From the NCBI GenBank assembly GCA_963989245.1, contig OZ022346.1:3805381-3869380 (forward strand): a stretch of 64,000 bases of DNA, in the 5' to 3' direction. Positions 1 to 10,330 of the stretch are shown piece after piece; positions within the stretch are counted from its first letter, which is position 1; every line of letters begins with the position of its first letter. The position numbers and the translations under genes were made by a program. This stretch comes from Nansenia antarctica. Its lineage: Eukaryota; Chordata; Actinopteri; Argentiniformes; Microstomatidae. The notes under the pieces are model-generated. The model had not been told where the DNA came from and did not search any database. It was given only the letters and a program-made list of their open reading frames with translations.

Positions 1-243
1 CTACAGATGGTCCAGGAGAAGCCGAGGCCTGGTGTTGCGTACGGATGTCCCACCGCGTGACACCGGGGGACCTGTTCACTGGAAGAGCAGTTATGTATAC
101 ACAGTCACAACAACAACAAAAAGGCCAAAACAAAAATATATATTTAAATATATAAATATATATGTAAATGAAGAGGGTACTGGGGCCCTACGTCATAATA
201 CTGTATAGTAGCTCACCACTGTCTGGGTCTGGGTATGAATAAG
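1..243. other. Unassigned non-coding sequence
   Basis: No gene or recognisable repeat was seen apart from a short AT-rich stretch near 135-165. The segment runs into the first block of the 18-bp minisatellite. Confidence 0.5.
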
Positions 244-422
244 CAGAAATGACCTGATAGTGATGGTCTAGGGGGTAGTGGTGGTCTAGTCTAGGGGATA
301 GAGGTGGTCTAGGGGATAGTGGTGGTCTAGGGGATAGAGGTGGTCTAGGGGATAGAGGTGGTCTAGGGGATAGAGGTGGTCTAGGGGGTAGTGGTGGTCT
401 AGGGGGTAGTGGTGGTCTAGTC
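244..422 (+). repeat. 18-bp minisatellite, block 1
   Basis: Tandem copies of an 18-bp unit, GTGGTCTAGGGGATAGAG, with GGGGGTAGTG variants. This is the left part of an array that continues at 1268-1357 and 2360-3675 and is split by two hAT insertions. The unit matches the 5' end of the tRNA-derived SINE whose body lies at 4042-4210 and 8590-8790. Confidence 0.9.
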
Positions 423-538
423 CAGCGTTTCTCAACCTTTTTTCAGTCACGGCACCCTTCAAAAGTCGATAAAATCTCAAGGCACCCCAGTCTAAAATAT
501 AGCTATTCAAAAACGACACTGCATCACCCAGACAGCCC

Positions 539-591
<53 letters not shown>

Positions 592-1267
592 AGCGGCTAT
601 TGATACAAATAAAAGTTGTATTATTATTATTATTATTATTGAGAGAGAGAGAGGAGGGAGTGAAAAAGGCAAGTGTGCATCAAAGGCATCAGGCACGTAA
701 CCGTGCTGTATAAACATGACACAGTGACCGAACAAACGCGGGAATTTATGGAACACATTCATTTTCATATTCCCACATTTGATTGGAAACACCTATCCAG
801 TCCATTCAACGTAAACACCGGGGATGCAGAGTTATTAAGCCAGAAAATGCGTCTCTCTCTCCCGCTGCGCGCATCCTTGTCTGGATGTATTAAATTCATT
901 GCATGAAAACGAAACTGTGCGTTATTTCCCGAACTTTCCAACCCTGCTTAGCTTCCGAAGTCGGACGAGAGAATAATGTCACCGATCATCCATATAGAAC
1001 AACCACCTCCACACGCTGCCGGCGAGCGAGACTGCCCTGCCCGATCGGACCCTTTTTCGGGAGCGGGGAACATAGGATATCCGGTATTGACATTGTGACA
1101 TGGGAAAGGGGCGCGCGAGACAGATTTTGATGATGTATTGCATTTATTTATTTATAGATTTATTCATTCATTCATATGAACGTCAGAATATAGAATTATT
1201 TGACGGCACCCCTGAAGACGCCAGGCGGCGCCCCAGTGTGCCGCGGCACCCCGGTTGAGAAACGCTG
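423..1267. mobile_element. Non-autonomous hAT (Charlie-like) element
   Basis: An 845-bp insertion inside the minisatellite. The left end reads CAGCGTTTCTCAACC and the right end is its inverted copy, GGTTGAGAAACGCTG. The 8-bp direct repeat GTCTAGTC flanks it at 415-422 and 1268-1275, the size expected for hAT target duplications. The interior holds a (CA)n tract at about 540-590, a TTA microsatellite at about 618-640 and no transposase. The target site is array sequence, so the minisatellite existed before this insertion. Confidence 0.85.
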
Positions 1268-1357
1268 GTCTAGTCTAGGGGATAGTGGTGGTCTAGTCTA
1301 GGGGATAGTGGTGGTCTAGGGGGTAGTGGTGGTCTAGGGGATAGAGGTGATCTAGGG
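1268..1357 (+). repeat. 18-bp minisatellite, block 2
   Basis: Continuation of the same array between two hAT insertions, about five units long. It starts with the GTCTAGTC target duplication of the first element. Confidence 0.85.
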
Positions 1358-2359
1358 CAGTGTTTTTCAACCTTTTTTGTGCCACGGCACATTTCTTACC
1401 TTGAAAAAATCACACGGCACACCGCAATCCCAAATGTTACAAAATGATACATAGTAGCCTATCATATACGTAACATTATAAGAACTTGTCGTTATACTCA
1501 CTCAGTGCGAAGCCTGGCCCTGTATGTTGGCCATGTATGCGAGCCTTGCGCACAATTTGTCACTTGCAAGCAGCTTTGCGTCATCACACTTCTCATCAGT
1601 TAAAACGGTTTTCAGCTCCTCCCGTAACTCAAACACGCGGGTCGGCACTTTTCCGCGGGACAATCATCGGACCGCCGTATGGAGCAATAACGTCTTATGC
1701 TGGGCTCCCGTCTCTTCACATAATGCTGCATATAAGCGGCTTTTCAGAGGTCTTGTTTTTACAAAGTTTACCATACGAACAACAGCTATCTCCGCTGGTA
1801 AAGTCTCGGCAACATAGCTGCTGCTCCATCAGTGCAGACACGCAGCTGTTCCACTGAAGTCCTCCTTGTTCGACATACTCTGATGTGATCTGAAATATTT
1901 CCTCCCCTGTTCTTTTTTTTATGCAATGTCTTGCAAAAAAAGAAATTTTCTGTGATTGTGTCTCCATCCACAAAGCGTACATTGGCCAAGAGTTGAGCCA
2001 AGACTCAAGTTGCAAAGCAAACTGCCCACTGCCACGTACAGTATCTTCTCAAAACAACATTTCCGATGTCTGCAGACATGTCATCAATGCGTCTGGCAAT
2101 CGTCTTAATGAATGAATGAAACAATGTAGGTTATTTTTATCATCTTGGGGTAGGCCTATGGGCATACAATCGTTAGGTTTTTCAGTCACGTATTCACACA
2201 CCCTCCTGTCAATCACCTGGAAGAGGCCGCTTTGCGGACGGCGATACGCTTTTCTCTGACTGTTACCATTCTTAAGCCGATCTTTTTGGGCTCGTCAACT
2301 TCTAACATTACACTCTGTAATATCATATTTCTTGGCTCCTCGACAGTTGTTTGATGCCT
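1358..2359 (-). mobile_element. Degenerate hAT-Charlie element with transposase remnant
   Basis: The left end CAGTGTTTTTCAACC is a Charlie-type terminus. No matching right terminus was found before the array resumes, so the right end appears deleted. On the minus strand around 1720-2010, in shifting frames, a translated stretch contains VRFVDGDTITE followed by CTDGAAAM. The CTDGAA(A/S)M motif is characteristic of the hAT-Charlie/ZBED/FAM200 transposase catalytic region. Frameshifts and the missing terminus make this a dead fossil. Confidence 0.7.
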
Positions 2360-3675
2360 GGTAGTGGTGGTCTAGGGGATAGAGGTGGTCTAGGGGATAG
2401 AGGTGGTCTAGGGGATAGAGGTGGTCTAGGGGATAGAGGTGGTCTGGTCTAGGGGATAGAGGTGGTCTAGGGGATAGAGGTGGTCTAGGGGATAGAGGTG
2501 GTCTGGTCTAGGGGATAGAGGTGGTCTAGGGGATAGAGGTGGTCTAGGGGATAGAGGTGGTCTAGGGGGTAGTGGTGGTCTAGGGGGTAGTGGTGGTCTA
2601 GTCTAGGGGATAGAGGTGGTCTAGGGGATAGAGGTGGTCTAGTCTAGGGGGATAGAGGTGGTCTAGGGGATAGAGGTGGTCTAGGGGATAGAGGTGGTCT
2701 AGGGGATAGAGGTGGTCTAGGGGATAGAGGTGGTCTAGGGGATAGAGGTGGTCTAGGGGGTAGTGGTGGTCTAGGGGATAGAGGTGGTCTAGTCTAGGGG
2801 ATAGTGGTGGTCTAGGGGGTAGAGGTGGTCTGGTCTAGGGGATAGTGGTGGTCTAGGGGATAGAGGTGGTCTAGGGGATAGAGGTGGTCTAGGGGATAGA
2901 GGTGGTCTAGGGGATAGAGGTGGTCTAGGGGATAGAGGTGGTCTAGGGGGTAGTGGTGGTCTAGGGGATAGAGGTGGTCTGGTCTAGGGGATAGTGGTGG
3001 TCTAGGGGATAGAGGTGGTCTAGGGGGTAGTGGTGGTCTAGTCTAGGGGATAGAGGTGGTCTAGGGGGTAGTGGTGGTCTAGTCTAGGGGATAGAGGTGG
3101 TCTAGGGGATAGAGGTGGTCTAGGGGATAGAGGTGGTCTAGTCTAGGGGATAGAGGTGGTCTAGGGGATAGAGGTGGTCTAGGGGATAGAGGTGGTCTAG
3201 GGGGTAGAGGTGGTCTAGGGGATAGAGGTGGTCTAGAGGATAGAGGTGGTCTAGGGGATAGAGGTGGTCTGGTCTAGGGGATAGAGGTGGTCTAGGGGAT
3301 AGAGGTGGTCTGGTCTAGGGGATAGAGGTGGTCTGGTCTAGGGGATAGAGGTGGTCTAGGGGATAGAGGTGGTCTAGGGGGTAGAGGAGGTCTAGGGGGT
3401 AGTGGTGGTCTGGTCTAGTGGATAGAGGTGGTCTAGGGGATAGAGGTGGTCTAGGGGATAGAGGTGGTCTAGGGGGTAGAGGTGGTCTAGGGGGTAGAGG
3501 TGGTCTAGGGCAGGGGATAGAGGTGGTCTAGGGGATAGAGGTGGTCTAGGGGGTAGAGGTGGTCTAGGGGATAGAGGTGGTCTAGGGGATAGAGGTGGTC
3601 TAGGGGATAGAGGTGGTCTAGGGGGTAGAGGTGGTCTAGGGGATAGAGGTGGTCTAGGGGATAGTGGTGGTCTAG
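2360..3675 (+). repeat. 18-bp minisatellite, main block (about 73 units)
   Basis: About 1.3 kb of near-identical 18-bp units, with occasional 5-bp GGTCT or AGTCT inserts and GGGGGTAGTGG variants. The variant phrase GGGGGTAGTGGTGGTCTAG also occurs, once, at the 5' end of the tRNA-derived SINE at 8590-8790 read on the minus strand. The array therefore appears to be amplified SINE 5' sequence including its A-box region. Open frames through it, such as runs of YPLDHL on the minus strand, are repeat artefacts. Confidence 0.9.
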
Positions 3676-4041
3676 TTTTTGACCGTTACTGTAGCTGGTC
3701 GTTTTAGCCATCTGTCCATCTTTGCGGTATACTGACAGGCCTAGCTGATTTGCGTGCGAAAATTTTCGTGAATCGATATTATGTACGTGATGTATTATGT
3801 GACGTGATTATGTACGTGATCGTATTATGTGACGTGACTACCACTTGTGTTACAGTCATCACCTGTCGGGGAGGAACTTAAGTTGCATCGTACCATTTTA
3901 ACAACAGGTTTATGAAACGACTATATTTAATAATTTTTTTGGAAAGGGAAATAAATTATAATTCCAAATCTTTCCACGTACCCCCTGCAATCCCCTCACG
4001 TACCCCTAGGGGTCCGCGTACCCCCGGTTGGGAACCGACCA
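3676..4041. mobile_element. hAT terminal fragment
   Basis: The segment ends with CCCCCGGTTGGGAACC preceded by repeated CACGTACCCC phrases, which resembles the terminus of fish hAT elements that start with a GGTTCCCAACC-like inverted repeat. No second terminus or clear 8-bp duplication was identified. It separates the minisatellite from the SINE body. Confidence 0.45.
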
Positions 4042-4210
4042 GTGAGTTGGACTGGTGATCAGAAGGTCATGAGTTCAAATCCTGCCTGGAACACCACCAC
4101 CACTACACCCTTGAGTAAGGCGCTTAGCCCTCAGTTACTTCAGGGTAACTGTCCCTGTAATCTATCATTGTAAATCGCTTTGGATTAAAAGCGTCTGGTA
4201 AACGATTAGG
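4042..4210 (+). mobile_element. tRNA-derived SINE, 5'-interrupted
   Basis: Contains a B-box-like GAGTTCAAATCC, the body phrase CTTGAGTAAGGCGCTTAG and the tail AATCGCTTTGGATTAAAAG. It is a partner of the SINE at 8590-8790. The A-box region expected immediately 5' is missing here and is instead represented by the minisatellite upstream of the hAT fragment. Confidence 0.75.
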
Positions 4211-4530
4211 ATTAGGGAGGAGGCGGAGAGTTCTTGATGACTGGATAATGTTGGGTGGGTGACTTGTCCCTAGTATTTTGTCCAAGTCATCATACAATAT
4301 AAAATAGAATAGAAGTAATCCATAATAGAAATAGCATGAGTATAGACCTGAGGAATAGGATACACAGTATCTGTAGAGATGAAGTCAGATATAGAACGGT
4401 ATTCACAGGTGGATTATGCGTGTGACTGTAGTGGGTAAACAGTCACCAGGTCTTAGCAGCCGTCATTCATACGTCTGGTTGTTTGGTGGAAGTAGCTGTT
4501 GTTCAGCCTCTGGGTTTGGGCCCGAGGCTG
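4211..4530. other. Unassigned sequence next to LINE
   Basis: Mostly anonymous, AT-rich at 4280-4400. From about 4460 it merges into the 3' side of a minus-strand LINE fragment. No gene was seen. Confidence 0.4.
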
Positions 4531-5448
4531 TGGTACGACTGTGGTTGGGGTGGCTGGGGTCTAACAGACTGTGGTTGGGGTCTAACAGACTGTGGTTGGG
4601 GTGGCTGGGGTCTAACAGACTGTGGTTGGGGTGGCTGGGGTCTAACAGACTGTGGTTGGGGGGGCTGGGGTCTAACAGACTGTGGTTGGGGTGGCTGGGG
4701 TCTAACAGACTGTGGTTGGGGTCTAACAGACTGTGGTTGGGGTGGCTGGGGTCTAACAGACTGTGGTTGGGGTGGCTGGGGTCTAACAGACTGTGGTTGG
4801 GGGGGCTGGGGTCTAACAGACTGTGGTTGGGGTGGCTGGGGTCTAACAGACTGTGGTTGGGGTCTAACAGACTGTGGTTGGGGTGGCTGGGGTCTAACAG
4901 ACTGTGGTTGGGGTGGCTGGGGTCTAACAGACTGTGTTTGGGGGGGCTGGGGTCTAACAGACTGTGGTTGGGGTGGCTGGGGTCTAACAGGCTGTGGTTG
5001 GGGCGGTTGGGGTCTAACAGACTGTGGTTGGGGTCTAACAGACTGTGGTTGGGGTGGCTGGGGTCTAACAGACTGTGGTTGGGGTGGCTGGGGTCTAACA
5101 GACTGTGGTTGGGGCGGTTGGGGTCTAACAGGCTGTGGTTGGGGTGGCTGGGGTCTAACAGACTGTGGTTGGGGTGGCTGGGGTCTAACAGACTGTGTTT
5201 GGGGGGGCTGGGGTCTAACAGACTGTGGTTGGGGTGGCTGGGGTCTAACAGGCTGTGGTTGGGGTGGCTGGGGTCTAACAGACTGTGGTTGGGGTCTAAC
5301 AGACTGTGGTTGGGGTGGCTGGGGTCTAACAGACTGTGGTTGGGGTGGCTGGGGTCTAACAGACTGTGGTTGGGGTGGCTGGGGTCTAACAGGCTGTGGT
5401 TGGGGTGGCTGGGGTCTGACAGGCTGTGGTTGGGGTAGCTGGGGTCTT
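4531..5448 (-). repeat. 30/21-bp minisatellite inside LINE ORF2
   Basis: About 33 tandem units of 30 bp (GTGGTTGGGGTGGCTGGGGT then CTAACAGACT), plus 21-bp units lacking the 9-bp TGGCTGGGG. Read on the minus strand in the LINE frame, each 30-bp unit encodes ten residues, DPSHPNHSLL. That matches the single IKDPSHP-type segment of the LINE ORF2 C-terminus located just 5' of it. Long open frames exist in several phases because 30 and 21 are both multiples of three. These are not separate genes. Confidence 0.9.
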
Positions 5449-5720
5449 TGATGATCCTCTGGGCTTTGCTGACACACACGTTCATTGTAGATATCCTGGA
5501 TGGAGGGAAGCTCACATCCACTGATGCTCTCGGCTGTCCGCATGACCCTCTGCAGTGCTTTGTGGTTGAGGGCAGGTCAGTCGCCATGCCAGGCAGTGAT
5601 GCAGCCAGTCAGGAGGCTCTCGGCTGTTTCTCTGTAGAAGGACAGGGGGATCTTGGTCCCCATGCCCCAACCTCTTCTGCCGCCTGAGGTGAAGAGGCAT
5701 CACTGTGCCTTTATCACCAC
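5449..5720 (-). mobile_element. LINE ORF2 C-terminal fragment, middle part
   Basis: On the minus strand this translates, with frame changes and a stop, as the C-terminal part of a fish non-LTR retrotransposon. ESLLTGCITAWHG is followed by NHKALQRVMRTAESISG, ELPSIQDIY and QRIIKDPS. It links two minisatellites that lie inside the same LINE copy (4531-5448 and 5721-7745). Confidence 0.75.
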
Positions 5721-7745
5721 CTGTTTGGTGTGCACGTCCCAGGTGAGGTCATCAGAGATGATGTTTGGTATGCACGTCCCAGGTGAGGTCATCAAAGATC
5801 ATGTTTGGTATGCACGTCCCAGGTGAGGTAGTTAGAGATGATGTTTGGTATGCACGTCCCAGGTGAGGTAGTCAGAGATGATGTTTGGTATGCACGTCCC
5901 AGGTGAGGTAGTCAGAGATGATGTTTGGTATGCACTTCCCAGGTGAGGTAGTTAGAGATGATGTTTGGTATGCACGTCCCAGGTGAGGTCATCAGAGATG
6001 ATGTTTGGTATGCACGTCCCAGGTGAGGTAGTCAGAGATCATGTTTGGTATGCACGTCCCAGGTGAGGTCATCAGAGATGATGTTTGGTATGCACGTCCC
6101 AGGTGAGGTCATCAGAGATGATGTTTGGTATGCACGTCCCAGGTGAGGTCATCAGAGATGGTGTTTGGTATGCACGTCCCAGGTGAGGTCATCAGAGATG
6201 ATGTTTGGTATGCACTTCCCAGGTGAGGTCATCAGAGATGATGTTAGGTATGCACGTCCCAGGTGAGGTCATCAGAGATGATGTTTGGTATGCACGTCCC
6301 AGGTGAGGTCATCAGAGATGATGTTTGGTATGCACGTCCCAGGTGAGGTCATCAGAGATGATGTTAGGTATGCACGTCCCAGGTGAGGTCATCAGAGATG
6401 GTGTTTGGTATGCACGTCCCAGGTGAGGTCATCAGAGATGATGTTTGGTATGCACGTCCCAGGTGAGGTAGTCAGAGATGATGTTTGGTATGCACGTCCC
6501 AGGTGAGGTCATCAGAGATGATGTTTGGTATGCACGTCCCAGGTGAGGTCGTCAGAGATGATGTTAGGTATGCACGTCCCAGGTGAGGTCATCAGAGATG
6601 GTGTTTGGTATGCACGTCCCAGGTGAGGTCATCAGAGATGGTGTTTGGTATGCACGTCCCAGGTGAGGTCATCAGAGATGATGTTTGGTATGCACGTCCC
6701 AGGTGAGGTAGTCAGAGATGATGTTTGGTATGCACGTCCCAGGTGAGGTCATCAGAGATGATGTTTGGTATGCACGTCCCAGGTGAGGTCGTCAGAGATG
6801 ATGTTAGGTATGCACGTCCCAGGTGAGGTCATCAGAGATGGTGTTTGGTATGCACGTCCCAGGTGAGGTCATCAGAGATGATGTTTGGTATGCACCTCCC
6901 AGGTGAGGTCATCAGAGATGATGTTTGGTATGCACGTCCCAGGTGAGGTCATCAGAGATGATGTTTGGTATGCACGTCCCAGGTGAGGTCATCAGAGATG
7001 ATGTTTGGTATGCACCTCCCAGGTGAGGTCATCAGAGATGATGTTTGGTATGCACGTCCCAGGTGAGGTCATCAGAGATGATGTTTGGTATGCACCTCCC
7101 AGGTGAGGTCATCAGAGATGATGTTTGGTATGCACGTCCCAGGTGAGGTCATCAGAGATGATGTTTGGTATGCACCTCCCAGGTGAGGTCATCAGAGATG
7201 ATGTTTGGTATGCACGTCCCAGGTGAGGTAGTTAGAGATGATGTTTGGTATGCACGTCCCAGGTGAGGTCATCAGAGATGATGTTTGGTATGCACGTCCC
7301 AGGTGAGGTCATCAGAGATGATGTTTGGTATGCACGTCCCAGGTGAGGTCATCAGAGATGATGTTTGGTATGCACGTCCCAGGTGAGGTCATCAGAGATG
7401 ATGTTTGGTATGCACCTCCCAGGTGAGGTCATCAGAGATGATGTTTGGTATGCATGTCCCAGGTGAGGTCATCAGAGATGATGTTTGGTATGCACGTCCC
7501 AGGTGAGGTCATCAGAGATGATGTTTGGTATGCACGTCCCAGGTGAGGTCATCAGAGATGATGTTTGGTATGCACGTCCCAGGTGAGGTCATCAGAGATT
7601 ATGTTTGGTATGCACGTCCCAGGTGAGGTCATCAGAGATGATGTTTGGCATGCACTTCCCAGGTGAGGTCATCAGAGATGATGTTTGGTATGCACGTCCC
7701 AGGTGAGGTCATCAGAGATGATGTTTGGTATGCACGTCCCAGGGG
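5721..7745 (-). repeat. 40-bp minisatellite inside LINE ORF2 (about 50 units)
   Basis: About 2 kb of a highly regular 40-bp unit (ATGTTTGGTATGCACGTCCC then AGGTGAGGTCATCAGAGATG). Variants at a few positions recur (GTC ATC versus GTA GTC, ACGTCCC versus ACCTCCC or ACTTCCC), suggesting block-wise amplification. On the minus strand one unit reads DDLTWDVHTKH, the LINE ORF2 segment normally present once. Because 40 is not a multiple of three, the amplification destroys the frame. Confidence 0.92.
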
Positions 7746-7860
7746 AGGTCACTGGTGATGTGGATGCAGAGGAACTTCAAACTGCTGACTCTCTCAGTGG
7801 ACGTGTTGGTGGTGATGGGGTCCTGTTCCCTGCCTTTCCTCCTGAAGTCCACCATGCAAA
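7746..7860 (-). mobile_element. LINE ORF2 fragment, 5' part
   Basis: On the minus strand this encodes MVDFRRKGREQDPI followed by ESVSSLKFLCIHITSDLPW, which leads directly into the 40-bp array. It is the upstream end of the 5'-truncated LINE copy that occupies 4531-7860. Confidence 0.75.
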
Positions 7861-8129
7861 AAGACAAAAAGTCATTAAAACATTAGTCTGGGGCTCACAT
7901 GAAGCAATGAAGAGATAAATGTCTCTTGGAAATATGGGGAAAACACAAAAATGCAGATACTACAGAGACAGATTACTGCCAATATTATTGTGAATTTGTT
8001 TGTTATTATTTACTTGAAATAGTTATCTGACAAACATCCTAATTTCAGTACTCTGCCCTGACTAGCAGGTCCAATTCTAATGCAATTCTGCTAATAGTCT
8101 GGATGCTGCTGATTGTTCCTGTTTTATTT
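7861..8129. other. Unassigned non-coding sequence
   Basis: No gene or known repeat family was recognised. Confidence 0.4.
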
Positions 8130-8406
8130 GACAATTATGTCCTGTACTATTGTCACTTTTTTAATCTTGAATTATGCCTATTGGCAAATGGACTGACTTA
8201 TATAGCACCTTATCCCAAAGCGCTTTACAACGGCATCTCATTCTCATGCAAGGCGCCGGCCCGCTCCCCAATATGGAGTTCAGTGTCTTGCCCAAGGACA
8301 TTTCGACATGTGGCCAGCCGGGGTTCAAACAACCGATTTGCAGACCTTGCGATCATTAAGCACTTTGAGCTGCAACGTTTGCAGGAAAAGTGCTATACAA
8401 ATAAAA

Positions 8407-8461
<55 letters not shown>

Positions 8462-8570
8462 GACGCCGGCTCTACCTCCTGCGCTACAGCCACCCCACCT
8501 ATTGGCTTATTGTCTTGTGCTGCAATGTCAGGAGCCCAAGTCTAAGAATTTGACTCTCTTACACCGGTGT
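8130..8570 (+). repeat. Dispersed repeat interrupted by a SINE
   Basis: The outer parts (TCCTGTACTATTGTCAC at the left, CTTGTGCTGCAATG and CTAAGAATTT at the right) match an uninterrupted copy at about 51307-51440. The family was not identified. A SINE sits inside with an 8-bp duplication. Confidence 0.6.
8185..8497 (-). mobile_element. tRNA-derived SINE (GCGCTTTACAACGG family) with nested insert
   Basis: A minus-strand copy of the SINE also found at 12051, 28975, 39924 and 48462. It is flanked by the direct repeat CCTATTGG at 8177-8184 and 8498-8505, a retrotransposition-type target duplication. Inside it, near 8357-8460, is another retroelement tail (CTATACAAATAAAAG followed by (TTA)n), also seen at 58750-58825. 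Confidence 0.75.
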
Positions 8571-8589
8571 AATTAATAATAATAATTAA

Positions 8590-8790
8590 ATAATTTTGCC
8601 ATTTAGCAGACGCTTTTATCCAAAGCGACTTACAATTACGAATTACAGGGACATTCCCCCTGGAGTAACTGAGGGCTAAGTGCCTTACCCAAGGGCACAC
8701 TAGTAGTGGTGTGGCTTCAGGCGGGATTTGAACTCACAACCTTCCGATCCCAAGTCCAACTCACTATCCACTAGACCACCACTACCCCCT
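8590..8790 (-). mobile_element. tRNA-derived SINE, near-complete copy
   Basis: On the minus strand it starts GGGGGTAGTGGTGGTCTAG and TGGATAGTGAG (A-box region). It continues through a B-box-like GAGTTCAAATCC, the GGGTAAGGCACTTAGCCCTC body and an AAGTCGCTTTGGATAAAAGC tail. This copy shows the unamplified 5' end from which the 18-bp minisatellite appears to derive. Confidence 0.8.
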
Positions 8791-9602
8791 CAGTAGTGTA
8801 ATGTGACGTAACAATACAACTAATGTCTACTATGGCTGATTAGTCATGACTGTACTCATGTCAGTAAAAGAAAACAATACAACAGTGTTACTGAGACTAA
8901 ACTGACGGCATCATGGGAATGGGAATATTAGGGGAATATTAGGGGAATATTAGGGGGAAACAGGAAAAACATGGAAGCAGCTTCAATCAGAACACTTCCT
9001 CTCTCACAGTTAGTCTGAATATTCAGGGCATGGAAACACCCCCAACCACAGAGGACGGTGAACTCTGCTCTAGTCGTTAGCCCTGAAAGCTAACATCTGG
9101 AGCTAGCATCTGTCTCAGGCTCTGTTACATCATGGCGGAAGATGACGACAACCAGGCAATCAAGCTCATTAGTGGCATGAGGCTGAGCTGCTGGGATCTC
9201 GCCGCGCGTGGTGTGGTAGTTTGTCCTTGTCAGGATGCTTCACGGAGGTTGTGCAGACAGCCATGTACCTTGTTAGGCTAATTATAGCTAAGAGGTAGAA
9301 GTAGTGTGTGTAGTGAGTGTTCCTAATCTTGTGTAGGCCTACACTAAGGAAGGTTTCTAATTATGTCATGTCATGTCAGTATTGGTTCATGCAGCTCATA
9401 TTTTCGCAGGGTCCATTTAAATGTGGTTATCAGGGTTGGGGTCAGTTCCATTAAAACCCTGTCAGTTCAAAGACGTGAATTTCAGTCCAATTAGATTATT
9501 GAAAAGGGGGGGGGGGCACTAATTTCTTCACTCAGTCAAATTGGAACATCTGAGTATCCAGGTATTCGTTCAACTACTGTTAGTGTGTCTCTTCTTTATT
9601 TC
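8791..9602. other. Mostly unassigned; possible small exon
   Basis: No repeat family was recognised apart from a short GGGGAATATTA triplication near 8935-8955. A short open frame starts at ATG 9132 (MAEDDDNQAIKL...) in a more GC-rich context. It has no identifiable homology and no clear second exon, so it is not called as a gene. Confidence 0.3.
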
Positions 9603-10330
9603 ATTTAAGCAATATCACACTTGAGCTCGTGCTGTTATACTGAATATGCATGCAATATACATCAGCACGGCTGTGATTCGGTCGTAGGTACGAGGCCGCA
9701 GACCGAGTACCGAAGACAATCAGTTCTACAGCACCATTTATTAGTTAATAGTAATAAGCGACAACAGATTATGATTTGTTTGTTTATTTAATCTTTTTTT
9801 TTTTTGGCTCCGTCAAAAAAAAATAGTTCCGCAACTGGACTGTTGCCTAGTAACCTGAACACAAATATCTGCAGGCTAGCTACTTTGTATTAACGGTCAT
9901 TTCGGAGTGATACATACTGTTATACTGTATATCAGCACTCATGGAATGCCTCTTGTCCAATCAAATGACTTGGTCGGAACTAGCTGTTGTATAATTAAGC
10001 AATATCACCCGAGAGGGAGTGTGTTATACTGAATATCAGCAGGGCTGTGATTGGGTCGTAGGTACGAGGCCGCAGGCCGAGTAGAAGACAATCACAGCCG
10101 TGCTGATATTCAGTATAACAGCACGACCTCGAATGTGATATTGCTTTTATACAACAGTTCTACAGTTCTTATTTAATCATAAAAATAAACAAAAAATAGT
10201 TCCGCAACTGAACTTCAAATGGACTGTTGCCTAGTAACCTGAACACAAAGATGTAGTCTAATTAACGGTCATTTAGTAGAACATCTGTGCGGCGGAGTGA
10301 TACATATAGTTAAAGGTCCCAGTGCTGTTA
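9603..10330. mobile_element. Two adjacent copies of a fold-back element
   Basis: AAGCAATATCAC starts near 9607 and again near 9997. Each copy carries a hairpin whose arms include ATCAGCACGGCTGTGATT and its complement, joined by a GTACGAGGCCGCAG loop, followed by ACAACAGTTCTACAG. A third copy lies at 46031-46920 and encodes a Crypton-like remnant, which suggests that these are deleted derivatives of that element. Confidence 0.6.

Noticed and set aside
4416..5587. Open frames of 320-374 codons on both strands
   Set aside because: They run through a 30/21-bp minisatellite whose unit lengths are multiples of three, so several phases stay open. The sequence is LINE-derived.
5721..7745. CRISPR-like regular 40-bp array
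   Set aside because: Units are contiguous with no unique spacers, the organism is eukaryotic, and the unit derives from LINE coding sequence.
8308..8553. Frame with poly-Ile/poly-Tyr runs
   Set aside because: Translation of (TTA)n inside a SINE.
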